A DNA stretch of 64,000 nucleotides from Mitsuaria chitosanitabida ATCC BAA-476 = NBRC 102408. GTDB taxonomy: Bacteria; Pseudomonadota; Gammaproteobacteria; Burkholderiales; Burkholderiaceae_C. The stretch spans positions 62,001 to 126,000 of the forward strand of contig NZ_BCYP01000030.1 in assembly GCF_001598255.1 (NCBI RefSeq). The letters are read 5' to 3'. Made by a program: the position numbers and the translations under genes. Shown here one piece after another: positions 1 through 8,410 of the stretch; position 1 is the first letter of the stretch; every line of letters begins with the position of its first letter. The notes beneath the pieces are model-generated. The model worked only from the letters and a program-made list of their open reading frames with translations. It had not been told where the DNA came from and did not search any database.

Positions 1-523
1 TGAGGCTGCCGTCGGCGCCGACCACGCGGTGGCACGGGATCAGCACCGACACGGGGTTGCGACCCACCGCCGCGGCGACCGCGCGGACCGCCTCGGGCCG
101 GCCCAGACGCGCGGCGAGCTCGCCATAGGTGATGGTCTCGCCCGCCGGGATCGCCAGCAGCGCCTGCCAGACGGCCTGCTGGAAGGGCGTGCCGCGCGGC
201 GACATCGGCGGCAGGGCGGGCGACTCGCTCCGCGACGCGTCCCGCGACTTGCCGGCGAAGTAATCGCGCAGCACGGCCACCGTGTCGCGCAGCAGCGGGT
301 CGGCGTCGTCACGCGGGGCGTCGACACCGCCGGGGTGGTACTTCTGGCCCTCGAACCAGAGGCCGGACAGGCCCTGGTCATTGCGGGCGACCAGCAGCGG
401 CCCCAGCGGGGTGGCGGTCTCGGTCCAGGCGGTGTGGCGGGGCGCGGCGCGCGAGGCGGCGGCCCGGGGGGACGCCGACACGGGGGCGGTGCCGGGGCGG
501 GCGGTGGTGCGGGGTGTCTTCAT
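1..523 (-). CDS. ogt: Methylated-DNA--protein-cysteine methyltransferase (partial)
   Basis: Suicide repair enzyme that moves the methyl group from O6-methylguanine (and O4-methylthymine) in DNA to its own cysteine. The visible 174 codons hold the family's DNA-binding region and the active-site motif IPCHRVVG just before the window edge, where the cysteine is the acceptor; the last residues lie outside. The first 30 or so residues are Ala/Pro/Arg-rich and not conserved. The ATG at 523-521 overlaps the TGA of the upstream Ada/AlkA gene (ATGA), and that gene supplies the purine-rich GGAG upstream, so the two are translationally coupled. The pairing with an alkylation sensor/glycosylase suggests an adaptive-response operon. 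The family call is firm; the C-terminus is unseen. Confidence 0.93.
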   Translation of the reverse strand, partial: MKTPRTTARPGTAPVSASPRAAASRAAPRHTAWTETATPLGPLLVARNDQGLSGLWFEGQKYHPGGVDAPRDDADPLLRDTVAVLRDYFAGKSRDASRSESPALPPMSPRGTPFQQAVWQALLAIPAGETITYGELAARLGRPEAVRAVAAAVGRNPVSVLIPCHRVVGADGSL

Positions 524-2262
524 CGCGTCATCTCCTTTTTCATGGCGGCGGCGGAACGGCCCGCCTTGGCCGCGGTCCTGGCGGCGGCCCGGGCCTCGCT
601 GGCGGCGGCGCTCGCGGCGGAGGCCTCGCGCCAGAGCTGCAGCACGGCGTAGCTGCGGTAGGGGGCGAAGTGCTCGGCGGCGGCGATCAGCTCGCGCGGC
701 CGCAGCGGGGTGCCGGCGCGCTGCTCCAGGCATTGCTTGAGCACCACGTCGCCGGGCAGGTAGGCGTCGGGCCAGCTCCAGCCTCGCATCAGCATGTAGT
801 GCGCGGTCCAGGGGCCCAGGCCGGGCAGGGCGGCGAGCTCGGCGATCGCGTCCTCGACCGTGCCGCGGCCCTGCGCGAAGGCCAGGGTCGGCCATTGACG
901 GGCGAGATGGATCAGCGCCTCGGCGCGGCGCGCCGGCATGCCCAGCGAGGCGACGTCGTCGACGGTGGCGGCGGCCAGCGTGGCCGGCGTCGGGAAGACG
1001 TGGGTCACCCCGGCTGGCGCGCCGAGCGCGTCGGGCAGCGGGACGCCGAACTTCGCGATCAGGCGCGTGGCCAGCGTGCGGGCGGCGGCGACCGTGATCT
1101 GCTGGCCCAGCACCGCGCGGATCGCCAGCTCGAAGCGGTCCAGCGAGCCCGGCAGCCGCAGCCCCTCGGCGGCCGGGCCGAGCGTCTCGCCCAGCGCGGC
1201 GGCGATCGCCTGCGGATCGGCGTCCAGGTCCAGCCAGCGCCTCAGCCGCGGCATCAGCTGCGCGATCGCCGGCCACAGCGAGGCGCTCAGCGAGAGCCGC
1301 ACCTGCGCGCGCTCGGCGCCGTCGGGGCTCAGCCGGATCGACACCCAGCCCAGCAGATCGTCTTGACCGGCGCGGACCAGGCGCACGCTGCGCGACAGCG
1401 TCAGCGCCGCCACGTCGACCTGCTCGACGCCCGGCACCGCACGCGCCGCGAGGAAGCTCAGCAGCGCCGTGCCGAGCAGCGGCGGGCGCAGGTCGAGGCG
1501 CAGTTCAGCGGTCTCGAAGACTCCCGCGCCAGGGGCGTGGGACGGGGGGCGGGCCGTGCGTTCGCCGTGCTCGTCGGTCGCGGACGTCGCGAGCGGCGAC
1601 GCCGCGAGGGCGGTCGCTGTCGGGCCGGGGGCGGGCGGCGCGGAGGCCGACGTCCTGCCGCCGGGCTGGTCGCTCTTGCTGCCCTTGCGCAAGGCGGTCG
1701 GGCTCAGCCGGTAATGTTCCTGGAAGGCGGCGTTGAAGCGGCGCAGCGAGGCGAAGCCGGCGGCCAGCGCCACCTCGGCGATGGGCAGGCGGGTATCGGT
1801 GAGCAACTGTTTCGCCAGCAGCAGACGGCGGGTCTGCAGGTATTGCAGCGGGGCGACGCCATGCACGGTGGTGAACACGCGCCGCACATGGCGCTCGCTC
1901 ACGCCCAGGTGGGCGGCCAGGGCGGGCAGCGAGGCGTCCTCGGGCGCGCATTCGTCCAGCCAGCGGGCGGCCTCGCGGGCCAGCACCTCGGCGGCGTCCA
2001 TGGTGCTCCAGGGACGTGCGGCCGGCGCCAGTTCGGGGCGGCATTTCAGGCAGGGGCGGAAGCGGGCCGCCTCGGCCAGCGTGGCGCTGGGGAAGAAGCG
2101 GCAGTTCTCGCGGCGCGGCGTGCGCACCCGGCAGATCGGGCGGCAGTAGACGCCGGTGGACGTCACGCCGACGAACCATTGGCCGTCGAAGCGCGCGTCG
2201 CGCGCCAGCAGCGCCGGGTAGCAGTGTTCGGGGTCGAGCAGGAAGTCCATGCGACGAATCAT
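520..2262 (-). CDS. alkA: Ada-type regulator fused to AlkA DNA-3-methyladenine glycosylase
   Basis: Bifunctional alkylation-damage protein. In order it has an Ada zinc domain (Cys ligands in YCRPIC and RPCLKC within the first ~75 residues; the first cysteine would accept methyl from phosphotriesters), an AraC-type helix-turn-helix (about residues 85-185), a variable Ala/Pro linker, an AlkA N-terminal domain, and a helix-hairpin-helix GPD glycosylase domain with LPGLGPWTAHY followed by the catalytic Asp in YLPGDV. It should remove 3-methylpurines and activate the regulon once methylated. The classical Ada methyltransferase domain is replaced by AlkA; that activity sits in the overlapping ogt gene. 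The start at 2262 (MIRRMDFLLD) is a choice: 2301 and 2250 are alternatives, and none has a strong ribosome-binding site. Confidence 0.92.
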   Translation of the reverse strand: MIRRMDFLLDPEHCYPALLARDARFDGQWFVGVTSTGVYCRPICRVRTPRRENCRFFPSATLAEAARFRPCLKCRPELAPAARPWSTMDAAEVLAREAARWLDECAPEDASLPALAAHLGVSERHVRRVFTTVHGVAPLQYLQTRRLLLAKQLLTDTRLPIAEVALAAGFASLRRFNAAFQEHYRLSPTALRKGSKSDQPGGRTSASAPPAPGPTATALAASPLATSATDEHGERTARPPSHAPGAGVFETAELRLDLRPPLLGTALLSFLAARAVPGVEQVDVAALTLSRSVRLVRAGQDDLLGWVSIRLSPDGAERAQVRLSLSASLWPAIAQLMPRLRRWLDLDADPQAIAAALGETLGPAAEGLRLPGSLDRFELAIRAVLGQQITVAAARTLATRLIAKFGVPLPDALGAPAGVTHVFPTPATLAAATVDDVASLGMPARRAEALIHLARQWPTLAFAQGRGTVEDAIAELAALPGLGPWTAHYMLMRGWSWPDAYLPGDVVLKQCLEQRAGTPLRPRELIAAAEHFAPYRSYAVLQLWREASAASAAASEARAAARTAAKAGRSAAAMKKEMTR

Positions 2263-2537
2263 AGGAGCCGGTCCCACCCCCGGCTGGCCGTTTTCGGACA
2301 TGTCCCTGACGCGGTCCCCGGCGCCTCGCGCGAGGCCGGCGGATCGCGTGGCGACGAGGCGGCGAGCGCTTGCGGTCCGGCCCGGGGGGCGGCGCCCTGG
2401 TCCGACATTTGCCCCCGTGCACCGGGTTACACGGGCACCTCACGAGCCCTGCCTACAATCCGCCCAGTTTTTCGAGCCCGCCGGGTCGCCGCCGGGCCGG
2501 ATCGTCCCGATTCACTCCAATTCCTACAGGGAAGCAC

Positions 2538-3926
2538 ATGCAAGTTCACGCATCCATCTTCAAGGCCTACGACATCCGCGGTGTCGTCGGCACGACGCTG
2601 GACGAGGCGCTGGCCGAGCACCTCGGCAAGGCCTTCGGCACGGAAGCCGTCAAGGCGGGCGAGAAGGCCGTGGCCGTCGGCCGCGACGGCCGCCTGTCGG
2701 GCCCCTCGCTGGTGGATGCGCTGATCCGTGGTCTGAAGTCGACCGGCCTGGACGTGGTGGACATCGGCGCCGTCACGACCCCGATGCTGTATTACGTCGC
2801 CGCCACGCGCGGCAAGCATGGCTGCAACTCCGGCATCCAGGTCACGGGCAGCCACAACCCCAAGGACTACAACGGCTTCAAAATGGTCCTGAAGGGCGCC
2901 GCCGTCTACGGCGAGCAGATCCAGGAACTGAAGCGCCGCATCGAGGCCGAGGACTACGTCGCCGGTGAAGGTCGTGTCGCCTCGATGGACGTGGTGGCCG
3001 AGTACACCCACCGCATCGTCACCGACGCCAAGCTGGCCCGCCCGATGAAGATCGTGGTCGACAGCGGCAACGGCATCCCGGGCGCCACCGCCCCGGCCAT
3101 CCTGCGCGCCCTGGGCTGCGAGGTGGTGGACATCTTCTCCAAGGTGGACGGCGACTTCCCCAACCACCATCCGGATCCCTCGCGTCCCGAGAACCTCGAG
3201 GACCTCAAGCGCATCGTGCACGCCACGGATGCCGAGCTGGGCCTGGCCTTCGACGGCGACGGCGACCGCCTGGGCATCGTCACCAAGGACGGCACGATGA
3301 TCATGCCGGACCGCCAGATCATGCTGCTGGCCGCCGACGTGCTGACCCGCAACCCGGGCGCCGAGATCATCTTCGACGTCAAGTGCTCGCAGCGCCTGGG
3401 TCCGTGGATCGAGGAGCACGGCGGCAAGCCGCTGATGTGGATGACGGGCCACTCGCTGGCCAAGGCCAAGCTGAAGGAGACCGGCGCGCCGCTGGCCGGC
3501 GAGCTGTCGGGCCACATCTTCTTCGCCGAGCGCTGGTACGGCTTCGACGACGCGATGTACACCGCCGCCCGCATGCTGGAGATCCTGTCGCGCAGCGCCG
3601 ACCCGAGCCAGGTCCTGAACGACCTGCCCAACAGCGTCAACACGCCTGAGCTGAACGTCCCCTGCAAGGAAGGCGAGCACCACGAGGTGGTGGCCAAGCT
3701 CAAGGAGATCGCCGAGTTCCCGAACGCCAAGGACATCGTCACGATCGACGGCCTGCGCGTCGAGTACGACGACGGCTTCGGCCTGGTGCGCGCGTCCAAC
3801 ACGACGCCGGTGCTGGTGCTGCGCTTCGAGGGCCACACCCAGGAAGCGCTGGAGCGCATCCAGAAGGAAGTGCTGGCGCAGCTCAAGCGCGTCAAGCCGG
3901 ACATCACCTTCACCTCGGGCCATTGA
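2538..3926 (+). CDS. Phosphomannomutase/phosphoglucomutase
   Basis: Alpha-D-phosphohexomutase, 462 residues, interconverting hexose 6- and 1-phosphates (mannose and/or glucose) for nucleotide-sugar, LPS and polysaccharide synthesis. All four family signatures are present: the phosphoserine loop TGSHNPKDYNG, the magnesium loop DGDGDR, the sugar-specificity loop GELSGHIFF and the C-terminal phosphate loop RASNTTPVLVLRFEG. The start is set by AGGGAAG seven bases upstream and by KAYDIRG near the N-terminus. Codon use is strongly biased (AAG, CTG, GTC), suggesting high expression. A -10-like TACAAT lies at 2454-2459 without an obvious -35. The TGA overlaps the waaA ATG by one base, so both envelope genes form an operon. 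AlgC-type dual specificity is likely but not provable here. Confidence 0.95.
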   Translation: MQVHASIFKAYDIRGVVGTTLDEALAEHLGKAFGTEAVKAGEKAVAVGRDGRLSGPSLVDALIRGLKSTGLDVVDIGAVTTPMLYYVAATRGKHGCNSGIQVTGSHNPKDYNGFKMVLKGAAVYGEQIQELKRRIEAEDYVAGEGRVASMDVVAEYTHRIVTDAKLARPMKIVVDSGNGIPGATAPAILRALGCEVVDIFSKVDGDFPNHHPDPSRPENLEDLKRIVHATDAELGLAFDGDGDRLGIVTKDGTMIMPDRQIMLLAADVLTRNPGAEIIFDVKCSQRLGPWIEEHGGKPLMWMTGHSLAKAKLKETGAPLAGELSGHIFFAERWYGFDDAMYTAARMLEILSRSADPSQVLNDLPNSVNTPELNVPCKEGEHHEVVAKLKEIAEFPNAKDIVTIDGLRVEYDDGFGLVRASNTTPVLVLRFEGHTQEALERIQKEVLAQLKRVKPDITFTSGH

Positions 3927-5365
3927 TGGCCACGCCGGGCGGTGAGGCCCGCCCGGACGGCGCCGCCGGGTCCGGTCGGTCCGGCGCGCCGGATTCGGGG
4001 ACGGGCCGGGTGGTCGCGCCGGCGGTGCCGGTGACGGCGGGTGCCTGGCCCCCGCCGTCCGATTCGTTCCAGGAGCGCTTCGCCCGGGGCTTCTTCAGCA
4101 CCGTGCTGCGGCTGGGAACGCCGGCCTATCTGCTGCGGCTGTTCCTGCGCGGCCGGGTGGAGCCGCTCTATCAGGCTCACCTCGGCGAGCGCTTCGGCTT
4201 CGGCCCGGCGATCGCGCCGGGGGCGGTCTGGGTGCACGCGGTCTCGCTGGGAGAGACCCGGGCCGCCGTCGCGCTGATCGATCAGCTGCGACGCGATCGG
4301 CCGGGGATGCGGCTGCTGCTCACGCACACGACGGCGACCGGTCGCGAGGCCGGCCGCGCCTTGCTGCGCGAGGGTGACGAGCAGCGCTGGCTGCCCTTCG
4401 ACACCCCGGGCGCGGTGCGCCGCTTCCTGCGCCGCACGAAGCCCGCCGTGGGCGTGCTGATGGAGACGGAGATCTGGCCGAACGTGCAGCACGAGTCGCT
4501 CAAGGCCGGCGTGCCGATGGTGCTCGCCAACGCGCGTCTGTCGGCGCGCAGCCTGCGCCGCGGGGAGAAGTTCAAGGCCTTGCTCGCTCCGGCGGCGCGG
4601 ACCTTGCGTCTCGCGCTCGCGCAGTCGGGCGAGGATGCCGACCGCCTGCGGCAAGCCGGCGTGCCGGACGTGCGCGTGTGCGGCAATCTCAAGTTCGACC
4701 TGCAGCCTGACGAGGTCCTGCTCGCGCGGGGCCGCGCCTGGCGCGCCGACCTGGACCGTCCGGTGCTGATGCTGGCGGTCTCCCGCGAGGGCGAGGAGGC
4801 CGCGATGCTGGCCGCCTGGAAGGCGGCCGAGGCGCAGCGCCGGGCCGCGGGCTCGCCGCTGCTGCTGATCGTGCCGCGGCATCCGCAGCGTTTCGACGAG
4901 ATCGCCTCGATGGTCAGCGAGACCGGGCTGACGCTGGCGCGCCGCAGCGCTTTCGGCAGCCACGAGCACGCCGTGCCGCCGCTGAGCGCGCGGGTGGCGG
5001 ATGTGTGGCTGGGCGACTCGATGCGCGAGATGGCGCTGTATTACGGCTTGGCCGACGTCGCGCTGCTGGGCGGCTCCTTCGAGCCGCTGGGCGGCCAGAA
5101 CCTGATCGAGGCGGCCGCCTGCGGCGTGCCGCTCTTCATGGGACCGCACACCTTCAATTTCGCCGAGGCGGCGGAGCTGTCGCTGGCCGCGGGCGCATCC
5201 AAGCGCGTGGACGCGTTGCCGACGGCGGTCCACGAGGCGCTCGCCTTGCTCACGCGGCCGGCGGATCGAAGCGCGATGGCGCGTGCCGCTGCCGATTTCG
5301 CGACGGCCCATCGTGGCGCGGCTGCACGGATGGCGGCGCCGATCCTGGCTTTGGCTAGCGCCTGA
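3926..5365 (+). CDS. waaA: 3-deoxy-D-manno-octulosonic acid (Kdo) transferase
   Basis: Inner-membrane GT30 glycosyltransferase that adds Kdo from CMP-Kdo to lipid A precursor, the first step of LPS core assembly. The 479-residue protein has the catalytic glutamate motif HAVSLGETRAA, the METEIWPN segment, VCGNLKFD, and the donor-binding GGSFEPLGGQNLIEAAACG. A hydrophobic stretch (STVLRLGTPAYLLRLFLRG) precedes the catalytic domain. About 50 Gly/Ala/Pro-rich residues come before it, longer than usual for the family; an internal start cannot be excluded, but the TGATG overlap with the mutase stop favours this one. No Kdo kinase or other core gene is adjacent in the window. Confidence 0.95.
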   Translation: MATPGGEARPDGAAGSGRSGAPDSGTGRVVAPAVPVTAGAWPPPSDSFQERFARGFFSTVLRLGTPAYLLRLFLRGRVEPLYQAHLGERFGFGPAIAPGAVWVHAVSLGETRAAVALIDQLRRDRPGMRLLLTHTTATGREAGRALLREGDEQRWLPFDTPGAVRRFLRRTKPAVGVLMETEIWPNVQHESLKAGVPMVLANARLSARSLRRGEKFKALLAPAARTLRLALAQSGEDADRLRQAGVPDVRVCGNLKFDLQPDEVLLARGRAWRADLDRPVLMLAVSREGEEAAMLAAWKAAEAQRRAAGSPLLLIVPRHPQRFDEIASMVSETGLTLARRSAFGSHEHAVPPLSARVADVWLGDSMREMALYYGLADVALLGGSFEPLGGQNLIEAAACGVPLFMGPHTFNFAEAAELSLAAGASKRVDALPTAVHEALALLTRPADRSAMARAAADFATAHRGAAARMAAPILALASA

Positions 5366-5620
5366 TTCCTGTGATCGATGGTGGTCGGGCTCGTGTGGGC
5401 GAAGTCCCCCGGGAGGGGGCGAGCGTCCGGATCAGATGGCGACGCGCGTTGAGCGGTGGGCGAGTCGAGCGGACGCGAGCGAGCGTGTAGAGAGAGGCTG
5501 GCCAGTTGGCAGCAGGGTGGCGTGGGGTGAGGGCATCGTCGGAGGAGTCTCGGAGCGGAGTGACGAGCGACGACTGCCGGCCAGCGAGCGCATATGAGCG
5601 TCGTCAGAGCCGTTTTGCTT
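5366..5620. other. Intergenic, no gene seen
   Basis: Region between convergent waaA and the secretion ATPase. It holds no credible reading frame with family features. A short CCCCC/GGGGG inverted repeat (5406-5410 and 5415-5419) follows the waaA stop, and GAGCG-type pentamers recur. Nothing else is recognisable. Confidence 0.5.
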
Positions 5621-5672
5621 CCTTTGTCGGCTGACAAAGGGAGTCGCCCGCCGGGGCGAAATCCCGGCGGGC
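5621..5672. terminator. Two tandem hairpins between convergent genes
   Basis: An 8-bp perfect stem (5621-5628 with 5633-5640, 4-base loop) is followed by a 10-bp perfect GC-rich stem (5646-5655 with 5663-5672, 7-base loop) just downstream of the minus-strand ATPase stop. No long U-tract follows either one. They are plausible bidirectional or factor-assisted terminators. Confidence 0.5.
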
Positions 5673-5687
5673 TGTGGCGAACAGCGG

Positions 5688-8219
5688 CTACTGGTTGCTG
5701 GTGGCCCGAACCTCGCCGAGCGTGGTGACGCCTTGGAGGACTTTGGTGATGCCGTCCTGACGCAGCGTGCGCATGCCTTCGGACAGGGCCTGATGCATGA
5801 GTTCCTCCGCCCGTGACCCGGTCTGGATGAGGCGACGCAAGGTGCGGCTGACCACCAGCAGCTCGTGCACGCCGGCGCGGCCCTTGAACCCGGTGTTGTC
5901 GCATTTCTCGCAGCCGGGGCTGTGATAGTGGAGGAGGTTGGGCTGGCCGAACTGGCCCTTCCATTCCGCGAGCACCGCGTCCCGTTCAGGCCGGTGCTCC
6001 GGCTTGAACACGTGCAGGTAGTCGTCGAGCAGCTCGTTGAGCGTGGCCTCCGGCATGGGTTCCGACTTCCGGCAGGCCGGGCAGATCCGCCGCACCAGCC
6101 GCTGCGCGAGCACCGCCAGCAGCGAGTCCGCGAAGTTGAACGGGTCCATCCCCATGTCCAGCAGACGCGTGACCGTTTCCGGCGCGCTGTTGGTGTGCAG
6201 CGTGGACAGCACCAGGTGGCCGGTCAGCGAGGCCTCGACCGCGATCTCGGCGGTTTCCTCGTCGCGGATCTCGCCGACCATGATCACGTCCGGGTCGGCC
6301 CGCAGGAAGGCGCGCAGGGCCTTGGCGAAGGTCCAGTCGATCTTGGGGTTGACCTGGACCTGCCGCAGCCCGGACTGGGTGATTTCGACCGGATCCTCGG
6401 CCGTCCAGATCTTGCGGTCGGGCGTGTTGATGTGGGACAGCACCGAGTGCAGCGTCGTCGTCTTGCCCGAGCCTGTCGGGCCGACGCACAGCACCATGCC
6501 GTAGGGCCGCGACGCGGCTTCCTTCAACTGCCTGAGGTTGGACGGGGAGAACCCCAGCTTCTCCATGGGGATGGGCTTGGCCGACGCCAGCAGCCGCATC
6601 ACCACGTCCTCCAGGCCGTTGTTGGTCGGGATCGTCGCGACCCGCAGCTCCAGCTGGTGCTGCGGCGAGAAGCGCGCGAAGTTGATCTTCCCGTCCTGCG
6701 GCTTGCGGCGCTCGGAGATGTCCAGGTCGCACATGATCTTGATGCGCGCGATCATCGCGCTGCGATACGTGTGCGGCAGCTCCAGGTGGGGTTGCATGAC
6801 CCCGTCCTTGCGGAAGCGGATCTTGAGCTTGTCCTTGCCCGGATGGGTCTCGATGTGGATGTCCGACGCGTTCTGGTTGTGCGCGTCGATGATCATGCTG
6901 TTGATCAGCCGCACCAGCGAGTTGTCGCTCTGCTCGATGGGCCGTTCTTCCTCGCGCGCGACCTCGCGGGCCTGCTGCTCCTGGCCCTCGCGCTCCAGGG
7001 TCTCGATCAGCTTGTCCGAGCTGTCGAGCTCGAAGTCCATGGTCAGGGCGGGGAGGCCGGACTCGCGGCTGGCGATCGGCTGACCGCCGAAGCGCTCGTA
7101 GGCGGTCGGGATCGCGAACTGCAGCGATCCGAGCCGCGCCAGCGCCGGCACGACCTTGAGCTGGGTGATGAACTCGACCTCGTCGATGCAGTCGCGCCGC
7201 GTGGGGTCCTCCATCGCGACGATGAGCTTGCCCTCGCGCAGCACCAGCGGCAGCACCTCCAGTCGCCGCGCGACGGAGAAGGGCAGCTTGCGCACCGCGT
7301 CCGGCTCGATCGCGAAGTTGTCCGCGTCGACCAGCGGGTAGCCCATCTTGCGGGCGAGCGCGGACTGCAGCTGCGCGCGGGTCACGATGCCCTTGCGCAC
7401 CAGCAGCTCCCCCAGCGGCACGGAGCGATCCTGCTTCTGCTGCTCGAGCGCCTCGTCCAGCTGCGCCTGGGTGACCAGCTCCAGCGCCAGCAGCGCCTCG
7501 CCGATGCGCACCATGGGCATCTTGGCCTGCTGCTCGATGGCGAGCATCAGCTGCTCGGCGCTGACGATCTGCTGGGCCACCAGGATGTCGCCGACGCGGC
7601 GATCGCGCAGCTGGCGCTGCTCGTTGACGGCGTCCTGGACCTGTTCCGACGTCGCCACTTCCTCGCGCACCAGCAGGTCGCCGATGCGCTCGCCGACCTC
7701 GAAGCTGGCCAGCACCTCGCGCGGCACGAACATGCAGCGCACCCAGTCGCTGGTGTCGCTCACCGGCGGGAAGAGGAACAGGCCGAGATCGCTCTCGTGG
7801 TGGCCGATGGTCGTGCCCTTCTGTTCCTCGCCGCCCTGGTAGACGAGCCGGAACTCGCTGCGCGGGCGCTGGTCCAGGGTCAGCGGGTCGCCGACCTGTT
7901 CCGGATCCTGGGGCGGGACCTCGATCGCGTGCAGCAGCTTGAGCGCCTTGAACTGCGAGAACTTCAGCGGCATCGCGTTGCGCGCCGGCGGGACCACCAC
8001 CTGGGCCAGGCGCTCGCCCGGCACCATCAGGATCACCTTGCCGACGGCGCGGCTGCCATTCAGGCCGAGGATCTCGCAGGCGAGCGGCTCGCGCTGCGGC
8101 TTGGGTTGGGGATAGGCGGCGAAGGGCGGGGTCGGCCACTCGAACAAGGGCGGCTGCTCGGCCGGGGTGAGGCCGGGCTGGGCGTACGGCCATTGGAGCG
8201 GCGCGGACGGGTCGGACAT
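5688..8219 (-). CDS. GspE/PilB-family secretion ATPase with repeated MshEN N-domains
   Basis: Hexameric cytoplasmic ATPase of the type II secretion/type IV pilus class. The C-terminal half has Walker A GPTGSGKTTT, an Asp box, Walker B and following motif VGEIRDEETAEIAVE, the His box STLHTN, and a zinc finger (CPAC with CEKC). At 843 residues it is longer than the usual ~570. The N-terminal region has a ~175-residue divergent segment and then three or four repeats of the GspE/MshE N-domain (pattern hGphLhxxxhhTxxQLxxAL, about residues 180-300), a type that in MshE binds c-di-GMP. The start follows GGAG nine bases upstream. No other secretion or pilus motor genes are adjacent, so whether it drives pilus extension, type II secretion or another machine is open. 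Confidence 0.88.
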   Translation of the reverse strand: MSDPSAPLQWPYAQPGLTPAEQPPLFEWPTPPFAAYPQPKPQREPLACEILGLNGSRAVGKVILMVPGERLAQVVVPPARNAMPLKFSQFKALKLLHAIEVPPQDPEQVGDPLTLDQRPRSEFRLVYQGGEEQKGTTIGHHESDLGLFLFPPVSDTSDWVRCMFVPREVLASFEVGERIGDLLVREEVATSEQVQDAVNEQRQLRDRRVGDILVAQQIVSAEQLMLAIEQQAKMPMVRIGEALLALELVTQAQLDEALEQQKQDRSVPLGELLVRKGIVTRAQLQSALARKMGYPLVDADNFAIEPDAVRKLPFSVARRLEVLPLVLREGKLIVAMEDPTRRDCIDEVEFITQLKVVPALARLGSLQFAIPTAYERFGGQPIASRESGLPALTMDFELDSSDKLIETLEREGQEQQAREVAREEERPIEQSDNSLVRLINSMIIDAHNQNASDIHIETHPGKDKLKIRFRKDGVMQPHLELPHTYRSAMIARIKIMCDLDISERRKPQDGKINFARFSPQHQLELRVATIPTNNGLEDVVMRLLASAKPIPMEKLGFSPSNLRQLKEAASRPYGMVLCVGPTGSGKTTTLHSVLSHINTPDRKIWTAEDPVEITQSGLRQVQVNPKIDWTFAKALRAFLRADPDVIMVGEIRDEETAEIAVEASLTGHLVLSTLHTNSAPETVTRLLDMGMDPFNFADSLLAVLAQRLVRRICPACRKSEPMPEATLNELLDDYLHVFKPEHRPERDAVLAEWKGQFGQPNLLHYHSPGCEKCDNTGFKGRAGVHELLVVSRTLRRLIQTGSRAEELMHQALSEGMRTLRQDGITKVLQGVTTLGEVRATSNQ

Positions 8220-8410
8220 GTAGGCGGTCTCCGCAGGGGGGGCGTTCTCTGACAGATTCAAGCCGGGAGGGTAACCCGTTTGTGAGGGTGCAACTACCCG
8301 GATAAGCAGGTGGCGTTCCCGATTGAATCCGCAGAGCCCTCCCGAGGGCGGGGGGGCAAGACCTGGACACGGGTCCCGGTCCGCCCCGCCGTGTCGCCGG
8401 AAGCCGGCCC

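Noticed and set aside
2424-2459. Sigma-70 promoter TTACAC/TACAAT before the phosphohexomutase gene
   Set aside because: The spacer would be about 24 bases; only the -10-like hexamer is plausible.
8336-8349. Hairpin GCCCTC-CC-GAGGGC between the protease and ATPase genes
   Set aside because: The loop of two bases is too small for a stable hairpin and there is no U-tract; expected by chance at this GC content.
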